In this document: one piece after another, positions 6,299 through 8,944 of the stretch
Layout: each line of letters starts with the position of its first letter
Position numbering within the stretch: position 1 is the stretch's first letter
Assembly (NCBI RefSeq): GCF_015062905.1
Contig: NZ_SUTK01000056.1
Span: 1-8,944 of the forward strand
Length of the DNA stretch: 8,944 nt
From: Methanobrevibacter thaueri
GTDB lineage: Archaea; Methanobacteriota; Methanobacteria; Methanobacteriales; Methanobacteriaceae
Reading direction: 5' to 3'
The notes under the pieces: model-generated
Told to the model about the DNA's origin: nothing
Database searches by the model: none
Seen by the model: the letters and a program-made list of their open reading frames with translations, nothing else
Translations under genes and position numbers: made by a program

Positions 6299-7267
6299 AT
6301 GGAAACTCAAAGAATTCTTGTCACCGGTGGAAGCGGTTTTATAGGAACCAACCTTTGCAATGAGCTTAGAAGCAGAGGCCATGAAGTGTTGGCAGTAGAT
6401 TTGCTGCACCATGAAGGGGAAGCTGACCTGTACTCAGATTCCTACTCAGATTATGTGAGGGGAGATGTCAGAAACTATCGTCAGATGGAAAGGATATTCG
6501 ATGATAACGATAAGTTCGACTATGTTTACCACCTTGCCGCAGAGTACGGAAGATGGAACGGCGAAGGATACTACGAAAACCTTTGGGAAACCAATGTCAT
6601 CGGTTTGAAAAACATGATTCGCCTGCAGGAAAAACTCGACTTCAGGATGATTTCATTTTCATCTGCTGAGGTTTATGGGGATTATGAGGGAATCATGTCC
6701 GAGGACGTTATGGAAAACGTTCCCATTTCACAGACCTATCAGATGAACGATTACGCGATTTCCAAATGGGCAGGAGAGCTCATGTGCATGAACTCAGCAA
6801 CCATGTTCGGAACTGAAACCGTACGTGTAAGGCCGGTTAACTGTTACGGTCCTCACGAAGCCTACTCACCATATAAGGGATTCATTCCAATTTTCATCTA
6901 CAAGGCTTTGCACGGACTTCCTTATTCAGTCCATATGGGCCACAAGAGAATCATCGATTATGTCGAGGACACTGCAAGAACCTTTGCAAATATAGTTGAC
7001 AATTTCATTCCTGGCGAAGTCTACAACGTCGGAAGCAAACAGGAATGGGAAAGGGATATCAAACAGTACTCAGACATGGTTCTGGATGCAGTTGGAATTG
7101 ACGACAGCCTGGTCACATACACTCCGGCTGAAGAGTTCACAACAAAAGTCAAGACAATCGACTTTTCAAAGGCCATTCGTGACTTGAAGCATGATCCTCA
7201 AGTTCCGCCTGAAGAGGGCATTAGAAGAACCGTCGAATGGATGAAGGATTATTACAGAATAGAATAA
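6299..7267 (+). CDS. Extended-SDR NAD-dependent nucleotide-sugar epimerase/dehydratase
   Basis: A 322-residue Rossmann-fold enzyme of the NAD-dependent epimerase/dehydratase family, expected to act on an NDP-sugar such as the UDP-glucose made by the preceding gene. TGGSGFIG (9-16) is the NAD glycine motif and D34, ending strand 2, favours NAD over NADP. YAISK (152-156) is the catalytic Tyr-Lys pair, and SSAEVYG (121-127) supplies the Ser and a Glu. RPVNCYGP (178-185) is a family-typical substrate-side motif, and AAEYGRWNGEG (80-90) marks a specific subgroup. E124 sits where 4,6-dehydratases (TDE) and UDP-glucuronate decarboxylases (TSE) have catalytic Glu, which argues against a plain GalE; exact chemistry is unresolved. 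No membrane segment. It starts 1 base after galU, with AGAGAGG (6286-6292) inside the galU end as ribosome site, so coupled translation is likely. Confidence 0.88.
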   Translation: METQRILVTGGSGFIGTNLCNELRSRGHEVLAVDLLHHEGEADLYSDSYSDYVRGDVRNYRQMERIFDDNDKFDYVYHLAAEYGRWNGEGYYENLWETNVIGLKNMIRLQEKLDFRMISFSSAEVYGDYEGIMSEDVMENVPISQTYQMNDYAISKWAGELMCMNSATMFGTETVRVRPVNCYGPHEAYSPYKGFIPIFIYKALHGLPYSVHMGHKRIIDYVEDTARTFANIVDNFIPGEVYNVGSKQEWERDIKQYSDMVLDAVGIDDSLVTYTPAEEFTTKVKTIDFSKAIRDLKHDPQVPPEEGIRRTVEWMKDYYRIE

Positions 7268-7269
7268 AT

Positions 7270-7950
7270 ATGAAAATCATAGTCATAATTCCTGCCTTCA
7301 ATGAGCAGGCAGCTATTGGAGAGGTTGTGAAAAAATCGCTCCAATATGCTGACGATGTTTTAGTTGTAGATGACGGAAGCGCCGATAATACTTCCGAAAT
7401 TGCTGAAAATGCAGGTGCATCTCTTTTAAAACATCCCACTAATTTTGGAAAGGGAGTTTCTCTGCGTGACGCTTTCGGTCAGGTTGAAGGTTATGACATA
7501 GTTGTAACCATTGACGGTGACGGACAGCACAATCCGGATGAAATACCCGATTTGATTAAGCCAATCAAGCAAGATAAGGCTGATTTTGTAAACGGCAGCA
7601 GATATCTTAACGGTTTTGATGAAAACACTCCCGCTTACAGGCGAGTAGGCCAGACTGTTTTGGATATTGCCACAAACATCACTGCAGGCACTAAAGTTAC
7701 AGATTCACAGAGCGGATTCAGGGCATTTAAGGGCAGCACAATTTCATGTTATAAATTCAGGGATCCTGGATTTGGAATTGAAAGTGAAATGATAGCTGAT
7801 GCGGCTGAAAATAATTTGAGAATACTTGAAGTTCCCATAACTGTAAAATATGATGTTGAAAACTCATCAACCAAAGGGCCAGTCACCCACGGTGTTGGAG
7901 TGCTGTTCAAGATAGCAAAAGACAAATTAATCAGAATGACAAAGCGATAA
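7270..7950 (+). CDS. Family 2 glycosyltransferase, DPM/DPG-synthase-like
   Basis: A 226-residue GT-A fold transferase resembling dolichyl-phosphate mannose/glucose synthases. It probably moves a sugar from an NDP donor to a polyprenyl phosphate at the cytosolic membrane face. Seen: IIPAFNE (6-12), VVDDGSADNT (32-41), DGDGQHNPDEIP (82-93) with the metal-binding D-x-D, the acceptor-loop SQSGFRAF (146-153) and an ESE segment at 171-173. There are no C-terminal transmembrane helices, unlike GtrB-type relatives, so membrane contact would be peripheral; the end is basic (KDKLIRMTKR). I chose the ATG at 7270 because the family begins directly with MKIIVIIPA. An in-frame ATG at 7237 would add 11 residues overlapping the upstream gene and lacks a ribosome site. 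The start follows the SDR stop by 2 bases with no clear Shine-Dalgarno, suggesting coupling. Neighbours imply UDP-glucose or a derivative as donor; this is inference. Confidence 0.9.
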   Translation: MKIIVIIPAFNEQAAIGEVVKKSLQYADDVLVVDDGSADNTSEIAENAGASLLKHPTNFGKGVSLRDAFGQVEGYDIVVTIDGDGQHNPDEIPDLIKPIKQDKADFVNGSRYLNGFDENTPAYRRVGQTVLDIATNITAGTKVTDSQSGFRAFKGSTISCYKFRDPGFGIESEMIADAAENNLRILEVPITVKYDVENSSTKGPVTHGVGVLFKIAKDKLIRMTKR

Positions 7951-7951
7951 C

Positions 7952-8944
7952 ATGCAATACAGAAAAATTCAAAAAACCGACGATGAAATTTCTCCAATGG
8001 GTTTTGGAGCAATGAGATTGCCATTAAAGAACGGTAAAATCGATAGGGAAAAGGCATCAGAACTGATATATCATGCAATCGATAATGGAGTTAATTTTAT
8101 AGATACTGCTTATCTTTATGGGGACAGCGAATCATTTTTAGGTGAAATCCTGCAGGGCGAGTATAAGGATAAGGTTAAGATTTGCACAAAGCTGCCTACC
8201 ATCAACGTCAGGAAATATGAGGATATGGAAAACATTCTCCAAGAGCAGCTGGACCGCCTTCAAAGGGATTCCATTGACTATTATCTCATGCATGCCGTTG
8301 ATTTGAAGTCAATGAATCGACTGTTAAAGAGGGATCTTCTTAAATTCATCAGCAAAGCCAAAAAGGAAGGCAAAATCAAGCATGTCGGATTTTCATATCA
8401 CGGTCCCAAGGAAGAGTTTCCGCTGCTAATAGACGGTTATGATTGGGATGTGGTGATGGTACAGTACAATTACTTTGACGAGAATGTTCAGGCAAGCATG
8501 GAAGGAATTGAATATGCAGCATCAAAGAGAATTGGCGTTCTTGTGATGGAACCTCTGAAAGGAGGAATTCTTGCAGGAAAAATGCCAAAAGAAGCTGAAG
8601 ACATATTTAAGAAGGCCAATCCCAACAAGAGCACTGCGGAGTGGGCATTCGAATGGGTGTTAAACAACCGCAATGTAACCTGTGTCCTGTCAGGAATGAA
8701 TTCTATGGAACAATTGAATGAAAATCTGGCGGTTGCTGAAAGGACAACTCCTCTTTCAATGACATTTGAGGAAATGGAAACCGTTGAACTTGTCAAAAGG
8801 GTTATGAGAAATTCCCTAAAAATCAACTGTTCCACATGCGGATACTGCATGCCTTGCCCTCAGGGGGTAAATATTCCCGAATGCATGAAAATCTATAATG
8901 AAAAATACCTGTTTGGCCATAAAGGCATGTTCAACCAATCATTT
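7952..8944 (+). CDS. Aldo/keto reductase with C-terminal 4Fe-4S motif (3' truncated)
   Basis: The frame runs from the ATG at 7952 to the window edge without a stop, giving 331 residues. The N-terminal TIM-barrel aldo/keto reductase has its catalytic tetrad: D51 and Y56 (FIDTAYLYGDSE), K80 (CTKLP) and H114 (YLMHAV). The start MGFGAMRLP (16-24) is characteristic of the ferredoxin-like subgroup. Near the end C293, C296, C299 and C302 form C-x2-C-x2-C-x2-C followed by PQGVNIP, as in predicted oxidoreductases of the AKR family with a 4Fe-4S cluster. Typical members are about 370-390 residues, so roughly 40-60 residues are missing. It is soluble, with NAD(P)H as expected cofactor and unknown substrate. 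It begins 1 base after the glycosyltransferase stop with no good Shine-Dalgarno, so it is probably co-transcribed and coupled. Whether it serves sugar metabolism or is a passenger redox gene is open. Confidence 0.92.
   Translation, partial: MQYRKIQKTDDEISPMGFGAMRLPLKNGKIDREKASELIYHAIDNGVNFIDTAYLYGDSESFLGEILQGEYKDKVKICTKLPTINVRKYEDMENILQEQLDRLQRDSIDYYLMHAVDLKSMNRLLKRDLLKFISKAKKEGKIKHVGFSYHGPKEEFPLLIDGYDWDVVMVQYNYFDENVQASMEGIEYAASKRIGVLVMEPLKGGILAGKMPKEAEDIFKKANPNKSTAEWAFEWVLNNRNVTCVLSGMNSMEQLNENLAVAERTTPLSMTFEEMETVELVKRVMRNSLKINCSTCGYCMPCPQGVNIPECMKIYNEKYLFGHKGMFNQSF

Noticed and set aside
7237..7269. Upstream ATG as the glycosyltransferase start
   Set aside because: It would overlap the SDR gene, has no Shine-Dalgarno, and adds residues before the family-typical MKIIVIIPA start.

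Overview
The window looks like a chromosomal piece of a euryarchaeal methanogen, most likely a Methanobacteriales member such as Methanobrevibacter. The grounds are archaea-centred families (a Ski2-like helicase with a cysteine-bearing archaeal C-terminal domain, a DUF371 protein and a stand-alone DUF123-type GIY-YIG protein), AT-rich intergenic DNA with archaeal TATA-like boxes and oligo-T ends, and GGTGA-type Shine-Dalgarno sequences. The genus is inference; the archaeal assignment is well supported. No mobile element, CRISPR array, integrase or toxin-antitoxin pair was seen.

Left part (1-4206, + strand): a tight three-gene run. It holds a 5'-truncated Ski2/Hel308-like DExH helicase, a HerA_C/DUF853-type (YjgR-like) hexameric ATPase, and a 163-aa protein of unknown function. 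Gaps are 6 and 8 bases, so one transcript is likely. A GIY-YIG protein (4196-4615, - strand) converges on this run and overlaps its last gene by 11 bp. A perfect 10-bp inverted repeat followed by T-rich DNA lies inside its 3' coding end.

Middle (4616-5445): a divergent intergenic region, a DUF371 gene with what looks like a leaderless promoter, then a class II tRNA-Leu(GAG) gene with encoded CCA and an oligo-T terminator, followed by the promoter of the next operon.

Right part (5446-8944, + strand): a four-gene run with gaps of 1, 2 and 1 bases. It encodes a GalU-type UTP-glucose-1-phosphate uridylyltransferase, an extended-SDR nucleotide-sugar enzyme, a soluble DPM/DPG-synthase-like family 2 glycosyltransferase, and an aldo/keto reductase with a C-terminal four-cysteine Fe-S motif that runs off the window. 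The first three plausibly make an NDP-sugar and transfer it, perhaps to a polyprenyl phosphate, for surface glycans or glycolipids. The reductase's link to this pathway is unclear.

Nothing here is clearly a new defence or mobile system. The points most worth checking are the helicase-HerA-unknown gene cluster, the convergent overlap with its embedded hairpin, and the Ser-Ala-Glu active-site motif of the nucleotide-sugar enzyme.
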